Shown in pieces: positions 29,483 to 38,476 of a stretch of DNA of 44,822 nucleotides (positions within the stretch are counted from its first letter, which is position 1; each line of letters opens with the position of its first letter). This DNA comes from Enterobacter sp. R1(2018). Its GTDB lineage: Bacteria; Pseudomonadota; Gammaproteobacteria; Enterobacterales; Enterobacteriaceae. The position numbers were made by a program, and so were the translations under genes. The notes under the pieces were generated by a model. That model had not been told where the DNA came from, ran no database searches, and saw nothing but the letters and a program-made list of their open reading frames with translations. Location: the NCBI RefSeq assembly GCF_003628475.1, contig NZ_RCAA01000019.1, positions 101,502 to 146,323 of the forward strand, read 5' to 3'.

Positions 29483-30181
29483 ATGAAGCACGACCATTTT
29501 GTTGTCCAAAGCCCATCCGTTCCGGCAAAACAACTGCTGTTGCTGTTTCATGGCGTGGGCGATAACCCCGTCGCGATGGGGGAAATCGGCAGCTGGTTCG
29601 CCCCGGTATTTCCCGATGCGCTAGTGGTGAGCATTGGCGGTCCGGCGGCGAGCGGTTCGTCTCAAGGACGTGAATGGTTTTCAGTAGCCGGCGTGACGGA
29701 GGAAAACCGCCAGGGCCGCATTGATGCGGTGATGCCGACCTTTATTGAAGTGGTGCGCTACTGGCAGAAACAAAGCGGCGTCGCGGCAAATGCTACGGCG
29801 CTGATTGGCTTCTCACAGGGAGCAATAATGGCGCTGGAAGGTATTAAAGCCGAGCAGGATCTAGCCTCCCGCGTGATCGCCTTTAGCGGGCGCTATGCCG
29901 GGCTTCCGCGCAGCATTCCTGCTTCGGTGACTATCCATCTGATTCACGGTGATGAAGATAACGTGATTAATGTGAAGCACGCCGTTGAGGCCTCCGAGGC
30001 GCTCGAGCGCATCGGCGGGGATTTTACGCTGGATATTATTGATGAATTGGGACATGCCATTGACGACCGCAGCATCCGAATTGCGCTCGACCATCTGCGC
30101 TATACGGTGCCGAAGCATTATTTTGATGAGGCGTTAAGCGGCGGAATCCCGAAAGATGACGATATTATTGAACTGCTGTAA
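29483..30181 (+). CDS. ypfH: Alpha/beta hydrolase (carboxylesterase family) YpfH
   Basis: A 232-residue esterase of the phospholipase/carboxylesterase family, the same length as E. coli YpfH. The alpha/beta-hydrolase fold shows the oxyanion strand LLLFHGVGDNP, the nucleophile elbow GFSQGAIMAL, the acid in HGDEDNVI and the histidine in DELGHAID, so the catalytic triad is complete. No signal peptide, hence cytosolic. The natural substrate is unknown. An AAGGAG Shine-Dalgarno precedes the ATG. It converges on ypfN. Confidence 0.95.
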   Translation: MKHDHFVVQSPSVPAKQLLLLFHGVGDNPVAMGEIGSWFAPVFPDALVVSIGGPAASGSSQGREWFSVAGVTEENRQGRIDAVMPTFIEVVRYWQKQSGVAANATALIGFSQGAIMALEGIKAEQDLASRVIAFSGRYAGLPRSIPASVTIHLIHGDEDNVINVKHAVEASEALERIGGDFTLDIIDELGHAIDDRSIRIALDHLRYTVPKHYFDEALSGGIPKDDDIIELL

Positions 30182-30187
30182 AGCATG

Positions 30188-30212
30188 CCCTCACCCTGCA
30201 ATAGGGTGAGGG
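30188..30212. other. Perfect inverted repeat between ypfH and ypfN
   Basis: CCCTCACCCT and AGGGTGAGGG form a perfect 10-bp stem around a five-base loop, seven bases past the ypfH stop. No T run follows on either strand, so it is a hairpin at convergent 3' ends rather than a classical terminator. Confidence 0.7.
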
Positions 30213-30224
30213 AAAAAACGTCCG

Positions 30225-30413
30225 TTACTTTTTCTTTGGCCAGTCGTCTTCGTCGTCCCACTTATCGTTAAAATCACGATGCGGCGGCAAGTCAGGCTTG
30301 TTGGCCATGTATTTCTTCGGGTCGATGCGTTTCAGGTCTTTAATAACGTTAAGGAAAATGCCCAGCAACAGCACCAGTACAATCACCCACCAGTAATGCG
30401 ATAGCCATTCCAT
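30225..30413 (-). CDS. ypfN: Small membrane protein YpfN
   Basis: A 62-residue protein (E. coli 66). One N-terminal hydrophobic segment ([19 protein letters not shown]) is followed by a charged cytosolic tail with [14 protein letters not shown]. It belongs to the UPF0370 family and has no known function. It lies 30 bases after dapE in the same direction and is probably the last gene of yffB-dapE-ypfN. Confidence 0.93.
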   Translation of the reverse strand: MEWLSHYWWVIVLVLLLGIFLNVIKDLKRIDPKKYMANKPDLPPHRDFNDKWDDEDDWPKKK

Positions 30414-30443
30414 GCTAATACCTCACTTAAGTTGTGCAGCCCG

Positions 30444-31571
30444 TCAGGCGACAAGCTGTTCCATAATGCGTTGATACATGCGGGCAAGAAGCTGCAGGTC
30501 GGCGGCGTTGACGCACTCGTTAATCTTATGAATGGTCGCGTTCACCGGCCCAAGCTCCACCACCTGCGCGCCCATACGGGCGATAAAGCGTCCATCGGAC
30601 GTGCCGCCGGTCGTTAAAAGCTGCGGCTTTATTTCATTATAGTGCTCAACTGCATTCACCACCGCATCGACAAGCTTGCCGCGCGAGGTGAGGAACGGCA
30701 GCCCGGAAAGCCACCAGTCCAGCGTGTAGCGCAGCTGGTGTTTCTCAAGCAGGGCGATCACGCGCTGTTTGATGTCCGCATCGGTCAGCTCGGTGCTGAA
30801 GCGGAAGTTAAACTGCACGAACATATCGCCTGGAATGACGTTGTTGCTGCCGGTGCCGGCCTGAATATTGGCGATCTGCATGCTGGTAGCCGGGAAAAAC
30901 TCGTTCCCCTGGTCCCACTCGATGGCCACCAGATCGCTTAGCATCGGGGCGGCACGATGAACCGGGTTATCCGCCAGATGCGGGTAGGCCACGTGCCCCT
31001 GCACGCCATGAATCGTCAGGTTGCAGGTCAGCGACCCGCGGCGCCCGTTTTTCACCACGTCGCCGACCACCTCGGTGCTCGAAGGCTCGCCCACCAGGCA
31101 ATAATCCAGGCGTTCACGGCGTTCCATCAGCTTTTCGACCACTTTTACGGTGCCGTTTTTGGCGCTGGCTTCCTCATCGGAGGTGATAAGAAAGGCAAGA
31201 CGACCCTTATGATCAGGATGCTGCGTCACAAAGCGCTCTGCCGCCACCACCATCGCCGCCAGCGAGCCTTTCATATCCGCGGCGCCGCGGCCAAAAAGCA
31301 TGCCGTCGCGAATGGTCGGTTCGAACGGAGGATTAATCCAGCGGTCCGCGTCGCCGGACGGCACGACATCGGTATGTCCGGCAAACGCCAGCGTTTCGCC
31401 CTGTCCTCTCCATGCCCAGAAGTTTTGCGTGTCGCCAAAATCCATGTGCTCAACGGTAAAGCCGATAGCGCGCAGTCGCTCAATCAGCAGCGCTTGGCAG
31501 CCGGCGTCATCGGGACTCAGGGAAGGGCGGCGGATAAGCTGTTGCGTCAGCTCAATAACCGGGCAGGACAT
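30444..31571 (-). CDS. dapE: Succinyl-diaminopimelate desuccinylase
   Basis: DapE hydrolyses N-succinyl-LL-diaminopimelate, a late step toward meso-DAP and lysine. The product is 375 residues, as in E. coli. The M20 di-zinc site is visible in [35 protein letters not shown] and CLVGEPSS, and the dimerisation domain lies in the middle. The C-terminal [23 protein letters not shown] and NATIHKINE supply remaining ligands. The ATG at 31571 gives the conserved [20 protein letters not shown]; an upstream in-frame start lies inside yffB. The yffB stop is four bases upstream, implying coupling. Confidence 0.98.
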   Translation of the reverse strand: MSCPVIELTQQLIRRPSLSPDDAGCQALLIERLRAIGFTVEHMDFGDTQNFWAWRGQGETLAFAGHTDVVPSGDADRWINPPFEPTIRDGMLFGRGAADMKGSLAAMVVAAERFVTQHPDHKGRLAFLITSDEEASAKNGTVKVVEKLMERRERLDYCLVGEPSSTEVVGDVVKNGRRGSLTCNLTIHGVQGHVAYPHLADNPVHRAAPMLSDLVAIEWDQGNEFFPATSMQIANIQAGTGSNNVIPGDMFVQFNFRFSTELTDADIKQRVIALLEKHQLRYTLDWWLSGLPFLTSRGKLVDAVVNAVEHYNEIKPQLLTTGGTSDGRFIARMGAQVVELGPVNATIHKINECVNAADLQLLARMYQRIMEQLVA

Positions 31572-31575
31572 AAGA

Positions 31576-31932
31576 CTATACCTCGTTGATAAACTGCTGA
31601 TAGTTCGATTCATTGAAACCCAGAAGCATAGGCTGCCCGGGCGCGCAGAGCAATGGGCGTTTAACGATCGCCGGCATTTCTACCATTAATGCGGCCGCCG
31701 ATCGCGCGTCTTTAACGGATTCACGACGGGCTTCATCCAGCTTGCGCCAGGTCGTACCACGGGTATTGAGCAGCGCCTCCCAACCCAACTTGTCGATAAA
31801 TGTATTGAGCAAGTCGGCGTCCAGGCCGTCTGCGCGGTAGTCATGAAAGCGGTATTCAACGCCCCGGGCTTCCAGCCAGCGTCGCGCTTTCTTAACGGTG
31901 TCGCAGTTTTTAATGCCGTACAGGATAATCAC
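31576..31932 (-). CDS. yffB: ArsC/Spx-family protein YffB
   Basis: A 118-residue member of the Spx/ArsC family, equal in length to E. coli YffB. The N-terminal [19 protein letters not shown] holds the single conserved cysteine (Cys-10 region), and the conserved tail [10 protein letters not shown] lacks the arginine arrangement of true arsenate reductases. It resembles a glutathione-dependent thiol reductase; the substrate is unknown. The start codon is GTG at 31932, with AAGGAC a few bases ahead. It is the first gene of yffB-dapE-ypfN. Confidence 0.95.
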   Translation of the reverse strand: MIILYGIKNCDTVKKARRWLEARGVEYRFHDYRADGLDADLLNTFIDKLGWEALLNTRGTTWRKLDEARRESVKDARSAAALMVEMPAIVKRPLLCAPGQPMLLGFNESNYQQFINEV

Positions 31933-32461
31933 GCGATGTCAGTCCTTTTGTTGAGAATCTGGTTTTTTAATCAGATAATTAGAATGATCCAAAATGATAA
32001 TAAAATACGACGGAAAAATATAACTTAATTGCTACTACGATTATCACAAAATATAACTATTGTGGCGCATTTCGAATAAAATTTCATCCATTATGCAATT
32101 TCATTTCATGGAGGCGTTGAATTTTATCGCGTTGACGGTATTCGGCCTTATCCGAAACTGAATATATAAATATCTGCAGCGCCATATTTAATACCGCTGG
32201 TTCAGCTTTCCTCCGGCGAGCAAACCCCGTAACCAGCGCTGCTGGCGTGCTTTTTGTGCTAAATGCGAGCAAATTCTGAAATTTGAAGAAACATTTTGTT
32301 TCAGGTGCTCCGTCACATTAATAAGTGAAAGAGGGATTAAAATTAGGTTATTACGCAATGGCAATAAATATACGGTGGATGTCATGAGAGCAGCGGCACA
32401 GAATTGCTTCACTCCCCGAAACGATTTGCGTATAATTAAAGCAATTATAAGAGAGGCTGTT
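31933..32461. other. AT-rich intergenic region between yffB and ypfM
   Basis: I find no supported gene in these 529 bases apart from promoters at the ends. The left 250 bases are very AT-rich. A GC-richer block at about 32190-32270 interrupts it; on the minus strand it can be read as a peptide ending ARQQRWLRGLLAGGKLNQRY, but no start signal supports it. The right end carries the ypfM promoter elements. Confidence 0.6.
32408..32436 (+). promoter_or_regulatory. Predicted promoter of ypfM
   Basis: A perfect -10 TATAAT at 32431-32436 is preceded at 17 bases by TTCACT (four of six to TTGACA). The start site would be about 20 bases before the ypfM ATG, giving a short leader with an AGAGAGG Shine-Dalgarno at 32450-32456. 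Confidence 0.75.
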
Positions 32462-32521
32462 ATGATTGAGCATGAACTGGGGAACTGGAAAGATTTCATT
32501 GAAGTTATGCTTCGTAAATGA
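32462..32521 (+). CDS. ypfM: Small protein YpfM (19 residues)
   Basis: The frame encodes MIEHELGNWKDFIEVMLRK, differing from the E. coli small protein YpfM, as I remember it, at one residue (H for R at position 4). It has a good Shine-Dalgarno (AGAGAGG), a strong predicted promoter and a shared terminator. In E. coli its synthesis has been shown with tagged protein; the function is unknown. It contains an amphipathic stretch. It lies convergent to acrD and divergent from yffB, the same arrangement as in E. coli. Confidence 0.93.
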   Translation: MIEHELGNWKDFIEVMLRK

Positions 32522-32583
32522 TCTGACCAGAAAATAGCAAGAGCAGGATGTCCTTATTTGAAAATCTCTAGGGGTACATCACT

Positions 32584-32615
32584 AAAAAGGCGACCGAAAA
32601 GGCCGCCTTTTTTGT
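32584..32615. terminator. Bidirectional terminator between ypfM and acrD
   Basis: A stem AAAAAGGCG/CGCCTTTTT with an 11-base loop has A residues on the left and T residues on the right. It can end both the rightward ypfM and the leftward acrD transcripts. Confidence 0.9.
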
Positions 32616-32629
32616 TCTCTTTTTATCCT

Positions 32630-35600
32630 TTAGTCCTTGTGCGGCTCTTTAAGCGGGAAGCGGCGACGCACCAGCACAAAGAACAGCGGCACAAAGAAAA
32701 TTGCCAGAACCGTGGCTGAAATCATGCCGCCCATCACCCCGGTTCCCACCGCATGCTGGCTGCCGGAACCCGCGCCGCTGCTGGTGGCCATCGGCAGCAC
32801 GCCGAAGATAAAGGCCAGCGAGGTCATCAGAATCGGCCGTAAGCGCTGACGGCAGGCGTCGAGCGTCGCCGCGACCAGCTCCCGCCCCTGCGCGTTCATA
32901 TCATTGGCGAATTCGACAATCAGTATTGCGTTCTTCGCCGCAAGCCCGATGACGGTAAGCAGCCCAACCTGGAAATATACGTCATTCTCAAGCCCCCGCA
33001 TCCAGGTGGCGAGCAGGGCCCCGATGACGCCAAGCGGCACGACGAGCATCACGGAAAACGGCACCGACCAGCTTTCATAGAGTGCGGCAAGACACAGGAA
33101 GACCACCAGCAGCGACACCGCATATAATGCGGGCGCCTGCGCGCCTGAAAGCCTTTCCTGATAGGACATGCCCGTCCATTCCAGGCCAAACCCGTTCGGC
33201 AGTTTATGCACCAGGTTTTCCATGATTTCCATGGCCGTACCGGTGCTGATGCCGGCTGAGGCCTCGCCCACGATCTCTACGGCGGAATAACCGTTGTAGC
33301 GCTCCAGACGAGGCGAGCCCGTTTCCCAGCGCGAAGAGGAGAAGGCGGAGAAGGGCACCATGCCGCCGTCTTTGTTGCGTACATACCACTGATTAATGTC
33401 ATCGGGCAGCATGCGGTACTTCGCGGCCGCCTGAACATAGACCTTTTTCACGCGGCCGCGATCCATAAAGTCGTTCACATAGCTGGAGCCCCAGGCCGTT
33501 TGCAGCGTGTTATTGATATCGTCAATGGAAACGCCCAGCGCCTGCGCTTTCCGCTGATCGATATCAATCTGCATCTGCGGGCTGTCGTCGAGGCCGTTAT
33601 GGCGAACGCGGGTTAGCCGAGGTTCGTTATCAGCCAGGTTGAGCAGCTGGTCGCGTGCGTTCATCAGCGCATCATGTCCGGCGCCGCCGTGATCCTGCAG
33701 CTCCATATCGAATCCGGCCGCGTTGCCAAGGCCGCTGATGGCCGGCGGGCTGCTGGCGATAACGCGCGCTTCTTTAATATCATGGAAGGCCTTAGTGGCG
33801 CGTTCGATGATGGCGAAGGAGCTGCCGGTGTCCGGATCGCGATCGTCCCAGTCTTTCAGGCGCACAAACATTCGCGCCACGTTCTGCCCGTTACCGCCGG
33901 GTCCGGAACCTATGGTTGAGAACACCGACAGCACATTATCTTTCTCTTTGGTCAGATAATAGTTTTCGAGATTAGCTACCACCTTCAGCGTCTGCTGCTG
34001 GGTTGAGCCGCTTGGCAGCTGTACCGAGGTGGTAAATACGCCGCGGTCCTCTAGCGGCAGGAATGAGGTTGGCAGGCGCAGGAATAAGAACACCATTCCG
34101 CCTAACAGCAGGGCGTAAATCAGCATCCAGCGCGCGCTGCGGGCCAGAATTCTGCCGACGCCGTTTTCGTATCGCGCGGCGTTGCGGTTGAACATACGGT
34201 TAAACCAGCCGAAAAATCCTTTTTGGCCGTGCTGCTCGCCTTTATGTAACGGCTTAAGCAGCGTGGCGCAGAGCGCAGGCGTAAGGATCATCGCGACCAG
34301 AACCGACAGCACCATTGCCGAAACGATGGTAATGGAGAACTGGCGATAAATGGCGCCGGTCGTGCCGCCGAAGAAAGCCATCGGCACAAACACCGCGGAA
34401 AGCACCATCGCAATCCCTACCAGCGCGCCCTGAATCTGGCTCATCGATCTGCGGGTGGCCTCTCTGGGCGACAGCCCCTCCTCGCTCATGATGCGCTCAA
34501 CGTTCTCCACCACCACGATGGCGTCATCCACCAGCAGCCCGATGGCCAGGACCATGGCGAACATCGTCAGGGTATTGATGCTATAGCCGAAGGCGTAGAG
34601 CACCGCGAAGGTGCCCAGCAGCACTACCGGCACGGCGATTGTGGGAATAAGCGTGGCGCGGAAATTCTGTAAAAACAGGTACATGACGAGGAACACCAGC
34701 AGGATGGCTTCCAGCAGCGTTTTTACCACGTCTTCGATAGAGGCTTTGACGAAAGGCGTGGTTTCATAAGCGATTTTCGCTTCCAGGCCGTGGGGGAAAA
34801 ACTGAGAAAGCTCTTCGATTTTGGCGCGGGCAAGCTTATCGGTTTCCATCTCATTCGCGCCTGACGCAAGCTTGATGCCCAGCCCCGAGGCCGCCTGGCC
34901 ATTGTAGCGGCTCAGGAAGTCGTACTTCTCAGCGCCGAGCTCAACTTCCGCCACGTCGCCCAGCGTCACCAGCGAACCGTCCTGATTCACACGCAGGGTA
35001 ATGTCCTTAAATTGCTGCGGCGTTTGCAGCAAAGACTGGGAGTTGATGGTGGCGTTTAAAGCCTGAAGATCGACCGATGGCGTACCGCCCAGCTGCCCAA
35101 CGGCGACCTGCGCATTTTGCGAGCTAATGGCATCCACCACATCCTGGGTGGTGAGCTGATAGCTGGTGAGTTTGGTTGGGTCGAGCCAGATGCGCATGGA
35201 GTACTGGGAGCCGTAGGCATCCACGTCCCCGACGCCGTTAACGCGGCTCAGAGGATCCTGGATATTACTGGCTACGTAGTCCGCTATATCCTGTTTATCC
35301 ATGCTGCCATCGGTGGAAACGAAGGCGATCATCAGGATGTTGGTATCCCCGGTCTTCCTGACCGTCACCCCCTGCGTTTGCACGGCCTGCGGCAATTTAC
35401 GCAGCGCGGACTGCAGCTGGTTTTGCACCTGTTGCACCGCCTCGTCCGGATCGGTGCCGGCCTTAAAGCTCAGCATGATGGTAGCCTGGCCGGTGCTGCT
35501 GCTTTGCGACGACATATACATCATGTTGTCGAGACCGGTCATATTCTGTTCGATAACCTGTGTGACGGTGTTTTCCAGGGTCTGGGCTGAGGCCCCCGGA

Positions 35601-35746
35601 TAGTTAGCGGTAATACGCACGTTAGGCGGCGCGAGATCGGGATATTGCTCAACGGGAAGCGAAAAAATTGCAAGCGTACCGGTGAGGCACAAAATAATGG
35701 CCAGCACCCAGGCAAAAATGGGGCGATTGATAAAGAAATTCGCCAT
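32630..35746 (-). CDS. acrD: RND multidrug efflux pump AcrD
   Basis: AcrD is an inner-membrane proton-driven pump that exports aminoglycosides and amphiphilic drugs with AcrA and TolC. The product is 1038 residues (E. coli 1037). It starts [20 protein letters not shown]. Twelve membrane segments flank two large periplasmic loops. The proton-relay Asp pair is in [22 protein letters not shown] near residue 407, and the relay lysine is in [16 protein letters not shown] near residue 940. The protein matches AcrD rather than AcrB through long shared stretches such as [19 protein letters not shown]. It has GAGGT before the ATG. The two-component sensor gene narQ that neighbours it in E. coli is missing. 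Confidence 0.96.
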   Translation of the reverse strand: MANFFINRPIFAWVLAIILCLTGTLAIFSLPVEQYPDLAPPNVRITANYPGASAQTLENTVTQVIEQNMTGLDNMMYMSSQSSSTGQATIMLSFKAGTDPDEAVQQVQNQLQSALRKLPQAVQTQGVTVRKTGDTNILMIAFVSTDGSMDKQDIADYVASNIQDPLSRVNGVGDVDAYGSQYSMRIWLDPTKLTSYQLTTQDVVDAISSQNAQVAVGQLGGTPSVDLQALNATINSQSLLQTPQQFKDITLRVNQDGSLVTLGDVAEVELGAEKYDFLSRYNGQAASGLGIKLASGANEMETDKLARAKIEELSQFFPHGLEAKIAYETTPFVKASIEDVVKTLLEAILLVFLVMYLFLQNFRATLIPTIAVPVVLLGTFAVLYAFGYSINTLTMFAMVLAIGLLVDDAIVVVENVERIMSEEGLSPREATRRSMSQIQGALVGIAMVLSAVFVPMAFFGGTTGAIYRQFSITIVSAMVLSVLVAMILTPALCATLLKPLHKGEQHGQKGFFGWFNRMFNRNAARYENGVGRILARSARWMLIYALLLGGMVFLFLRLPTSFLPLEDRGVFTTSVQLPSGSTQQQTLKVVANLENYYLTKEKDNVLSVFSTIGSGPGGNGQNVARMFVRLKDWDDRDPDTGSSFAIIERATKAFHDIKEARVIASSPPAISGLGNAAGFDMELQDHGGAGHDALMNARDQLLNLADNEPRLTRVRHNGLDDSPQMQIDIDQRKAQALGVSIDDINNTLQTAWGSSYVNDFMDRGRVKKVYVQAAAKYRMLPDDINQWYVRNKDGGMVPFSAFSSSRWETGSPRLERYNGYSAVEIVGEASAGISTGTAMEIMENLVHKLPNGFGLEWTGMSYQERLSGAQAPALYAVSLLVVFLCLAALYESWSVPFSVMLVVPLGVIGALLATWMRGLENDVYFQVGLLTVIGLAAKNAILIVEFANDMNAQGRELVAATLDACRQRLRPILMTSLAFIFGVLPMATSSGAGSGSQHAVGTGVMGGMISATVLAIFFVPLFFVLVRRRFPLKEPHKD

Positions 35747-36080
35747 CTGGTCGGGACCTCGTAAGTACTACAGATTGTTGTTATGGGGGGCAGTGGTCAC
35801 TGTAGCCTTAACCTTAAGCCCAAACGTGGAGAAATTGAGGAGATAATGTAAATTATCTTAGCCTGCTATTGACAGCAGATTGTGAATTTCAAAGGGTTAA
35901 ACGCTGCGGCTCGCCCCTGCATTGCCTGAAAAACTTTTGCCGTTTCCCGCCGTTGTGCCTGTCACTTTCTTTTCAGTATTTTCTGCCTGCCGGTAAGTAG
36001 TTATACGTTTCTATAAGACAATTGAGGGAAGGGATGGCAATTTTAACTGCTTATGGCGCGAAGCGTTGGGTTATATATTC
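35747..36080. other. Intergenic region upstream of acrD
   Basis: About 335 bases with no supported gene, up to the sigma-28-like promoter. It contains the acrD leader and the palindrome at 35841-35858. A TTGACA at 35869-35874 has no -10 partner at proper spacing. A 29-codon open frame at 36034-36123 is not convincing. Confidence 0.55.
35841..35858. promoter_or_regulatory. Inverted repeat upstream of acrD
   Basis: AGATAAT and ATTATCT form a perfect 7-bp inverted repeat around GTAA, 95-112 bases before the acrD ATG. Its size and place fit a regulator site or promoter-proximal element, but I cannot assign a protein to it. Confidence 0.4.
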
Positions 36081-36107
36081 AACAGTTTTCCAGAACCCGA
36101 CCGATAT
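36081..36107 (+). promoter_or_regulatory. Sigma-28 (FliA)-like promoter of the chemoreceptor remnant
   Basis: AACAGTTT, an 11-base spacer, and ACCGATAT match the flagellar class 3 consensus TAAAGTTT-N11-GCCGATAA at 6 of 8 positions in each half with the exact spacing. It lies just before the chemoreceptor remnant, the kind of gene FliA controls in enterobacteria. Confidence 0.65.
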
Positions 36108-36119
36108 TAAAATAGATAG

Positions 36120-36444
36120 ATGAAAAAAGCGCATAAAGCCCGGCTTTAATGCTGCGGTTGAAGCTGCTCGCTCCAGTGGGCAGGGCCGCGGTATCGAACA
36201 GGTCGCAATTGTTGTTGCTGAAATGGATCAGGTGACGCCGCAAAACGCCTCGCTGTTGGAAGAGTCTGCAGCAGCGCTGGAAGAGCAGACAAGCCGCCAG
36301 ACGCAGGCCGTTTCGGTGTTTCGCATTCATCAACATGACCAAAAGGAAGCTCAGAACCTTAAAGCGGCTAAACCGGGCGGCAAAATGGTTAAGCCAAAGC
36401 GCCCGGATCCATCCGGTTCACATGAGGAATGGGCCACCTTTTAA
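36120..36444 (+). pseudogene. Remnant of a methyl-accepting chemotaxis protein gene
   Basis: A possible start (ATG AAA AAA GCG) is followed after nine codons by one extra base and then, in the next frame, NAAVEAARSSGQGRG, the signalling-tip motif of chemoreceptors. This jumps directly to GIEQVAIVVAEMDQVTPQNA, which in intact proteins lies about 60-70 residues further on, and continues through LEESAAALEEQTSRQTQAV. The end EEWATF is the xWxxF pentapeptide that tethers CheR and CheB. Missing are the periplasmic sensor, both membrane segments, HAMP and first methylation helix, plus the second internal block. Two deletions and a frameshift make it non-functional as a receptor. It occupies the place of narQ-aegA of E. 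coli. Confidence 0.88.
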
Positions 36445-36614
36445 TCGTATTTATCCGCAGATAGCCGGTTTCGTTTTTATCTACCACGAAACGTGCAGCG
36501 TCGTTTGCTTCTCCCGTCTGCCAGGCGGTGGGAAGCAGGCTGATAAGCCGGACGAGACAAAACCAAAACAACGGCCTATGATTACCGGCTCCTCTAACAC
36601 GCCGCGGAGACCCC

Positions 36615-37190
36615 ATGTCGATAAAAATCGAAGTCATCAAAGATAAAATCCTCTCGGATAACTACTTCATTTTGCGCAATATCACCTACGATTTGTCCCG
36701 CAACGGGGCCGAAACGGTACGCCACAAGCGCGAAGTCTACGACCGTGGCAACGGTGCGACCATGCTGCTGTACAGCCGTGAAAAGAAAACCGTCGTGCTG
36801 ACCCGTCAGTTCCGCGTGGCGACCTGGGTCAGCGGCAACGCGGACGGTATGCTGATTGAAGCCTGTGCGGGATTGCTGGACGCCGACGAGCCGGAAGTTT
36901 GCGCACGCAAAGAGGCGATGGAGGAGACGGGATATCTGGTTGGTGAGGTCGAAAAGCTGTTTGAGCTTTACATGTCTCCAGGCGGCGTTACTGAACTTAT
37001 CCATTTTTACCTGGCTGAATATACCGATGCCCAGCGTGAATTTGCCGGCGGCGGCATTGATGACGAAGACATCGACGTGCTGGAGATCCCTTTCGCGCAG
37101 GCGCTGGAAATGATTAAAAGCGGCGAAATTCGTGACGGTAAGACGGTTATTTTGTTACAGCAGCTGCAGTTACGCAAAATCATGGAGTAA
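36615..37190 (+). CDS. nudK: GDP-mannose hydrolase NudK
   Basis: NudK (YffH) is a Nudix hydrolase that cleaves GDP-mannose to GMP and mannose-1-phosphate. The product is 191 residues, as in E. coli. The Nudix box lies at about residues 84-107 and ends in [13 protein letters not shown], with the metal-binding glutamates. The N-terminal [23 protein letters not shown] and the substrate region [20 protein letters not shown] follow the family. It starts ATG behind CGGAGA. It stands between the chemoreceptor remnant and ypfG. Confidence 0.96.
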   Translation: MSIKIEVIKDKILSDNYFILRNITYDLSRNGAETVRHKREVYDRGNGATMLLYSREKKTVVLTRQFRVATWVSGNADGMLIEACAGLLDADEPEVCARKEAMEETGYLVGEVEKLFELYMSPGGVTELIHFYLAEYTDAQREFAGGGIDDEDIDVLEIPFAQALEMIKSGEIRDGKTVILLQQLQLRKIME

Positions 37191-37349
37191 AGCTATTGTA
37201 ATTCAGCGGGTTACTGGATGAGTTTTTTGCACAAATCTATCCGATAAATCCGATTGAGCGCGGGCACTGAGAAGCCGAAGATATCGCCAAAATTTGTCTG
37301 TTTTTTTCTCTTCGTCTTCTCAGGATATGTGCTGCTAATGTGTTACCGG

Positions 37350-38381
37350 ATGAAATCGCTTCTTCTCTTTAGTCTGCTTCTGGCGAGCTCCGCATTCGCT
37401 GCACCCGCACAAAAATCCTTTGCAGACTGGCAGGTCACCTGTAACAACCAGAATTTTTGCTCGGCGCGCAATACCGGTCTTCATCAGGGGCTGGTGATGA
37501 CGCTTACCCGCAGCGCCGGAGCGCATACGGACGTTAATCTGCGCATCGATTTGGGCAATCTGGACACCGCCGAAAGCAAGGCGCCGGCCATTGCTCCGCG
37601 GCTACAGGTTGACGGCGAGCCGCTTAAGCTGGACAAATCAAAGTGGCGAGAAACGCCGCATCACCTGGCGACCGGCGACGCGGGCGCCATTAATGTCCTG
37701 CTGGATAAAATCGGTGACGCTAACGCTATTACGCTGCTAAACGGGCAGGGGAATATCTCTCTTGCCGGACTGAAAGCCGCGCTGCTGTTTATCGATAGTC
37801 AGCAAAAGCGCGTGGGCAGTGAAACCGCGTGGATTAAAAAAGGGGACGATCCGCCCCTTAGCGTGCCGCCCGCGCCCGCGCTTAAAGAAGTTACCATCAC
37901 CAATCCCACCCCAACGCCCTTCGCCCAGGATGAACTTAACGATTTGCTGGATTATGGCAGCTGGCGCATGAACAACAGCCAGTGCTCGCTGGATCCGATG
38001 CGTCGCGAAGTGCGTATTTTCGCTCTCAGCGATGATAAGGCACTGATGCTGGTAAGCTGCGAGGCCGGGGCGTACAACGTCGTCGATCTTGCCTGGATTG
38101 TTTCCCGCCAGAAGCCTTTCGCCTCCCGACAGATTCACCTGAAGCTGCCGTTTACGCCAGCCGGTGGCGATACTGATTTAGAGCTGATGAACGCGGGCTA
38201 TGACGAGACGAATAAAGAGCTGACGACGCTTGCCAAAGGGCGTGGAGTAGGGGATTGCGGAATTTCGAGCCGCTGGCGTTTCGACGGGCAGCGCTTCCGC
38301 CTGGTGCGCTATGCCGAAGAGCCCTCCTGCGACGGCTGGCATGGCAGCGGGGCATGGCCTACTTTGTGGGTAACCAAGTAG
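37350..38381 (+). CDS. ypfG: Exported DUF1176 protein YpfG
   Basis: A 343-residue protein of the DUF1176 family (E. coli YpfG 347). The signal peptide MKSLLLFSLLLASSAFA is followed by APAQKSF, so the mature protein should be periplasmic. It has six or more cysteines in pairs (VTCNNQNFCSARN, QCSLDP, SCEAGAYN, DCGISSRW) that could form disulfides. Its function is unknown. The ATG at 37350 is chosen since it gives a proper signal peptide and the E. coli N-terminus; the longer open frame upstream starts at TTG with an unrelated hydrophobic stretch. It converges on tktB. Confidence 0.92.
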   Translation: MKSLLLFSLLLASSAFAAPAQKSFADWQVTCNNQNFCSARNTGLHQGLVMTLTRSAGAHTDVNLRIDLGNLDTAESKAPAIAPRLQVDGEPLKLDKSKWRETPHHLATGDAGAINVLLDKIGDANAITLLNGQGNISLAGLKAALLFIDSQQKRVGSETAWIKKGDDPPLSVPPAPALKEVTITNPTPTPFAQDELNDLLDYGSWRMNNSQCSLDPMRREVRIFALSDDKALMLVSCEAGAYNVVDLAWIVSRQKPFASRQIHLKLPFTPAGGDTDLELMNAGYDETNKELTTLAKGRGVGDCGISSRWRFDGQRFRLVRYAEEPSCDGWHGSGAWPTLWVTK

Positions 38382-38397
38382 CTTTTTGAAATTTATC

Positions 38398-38471
38398 GGG
38401 CAGCGCTGCGCTTGCCCGAGCTGGAAAAATAGTGGAAAGCAGGGCGGATAAGCGCAGGCCTTATCCGCCGC
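38398..38471. repeat. REP-like palindromes between ypfG and tktB
   Basis: Two hairpins lie between the convergent ends: CGGGCA/TGCCCG at 38398-38419 and a perfect GGCGGATAAG/CTTATCCGCC at 38442-38471. The second has the GGATAAG signature of REP elements and probably also acts at the 3' ends of both messages. Confidence 0.7.
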
Positions 38472-38476
38472 TACGG

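Noticed and set aside
32084-32499. Minus-strand frames of 62 and 103 codons between yffB and ypfM
   Set aside because: They begin at TTG or antisense to ypfM, lack Shine-Dalgarno sites and overlap each other. I kept the region as unexplained DNA and did not call genes.
35869-35874. A perfect TTGACA hexamer upstream of acrD on the plus strand
   Set aside because: No -10-like hexamer occurs 16-18 bases downstream and no gene starts there.
36034-36123. A 29-codon open frame starting ATG GCA behind GAGGGAAGGG, ending in an ATGA overlap with the start of the chemoreceptor remnant
   Set aside because: The sigma-28-like promoter lies inside this frame, the peptide resembles nothing I know, and such a short frame is expected by chance in this gap.
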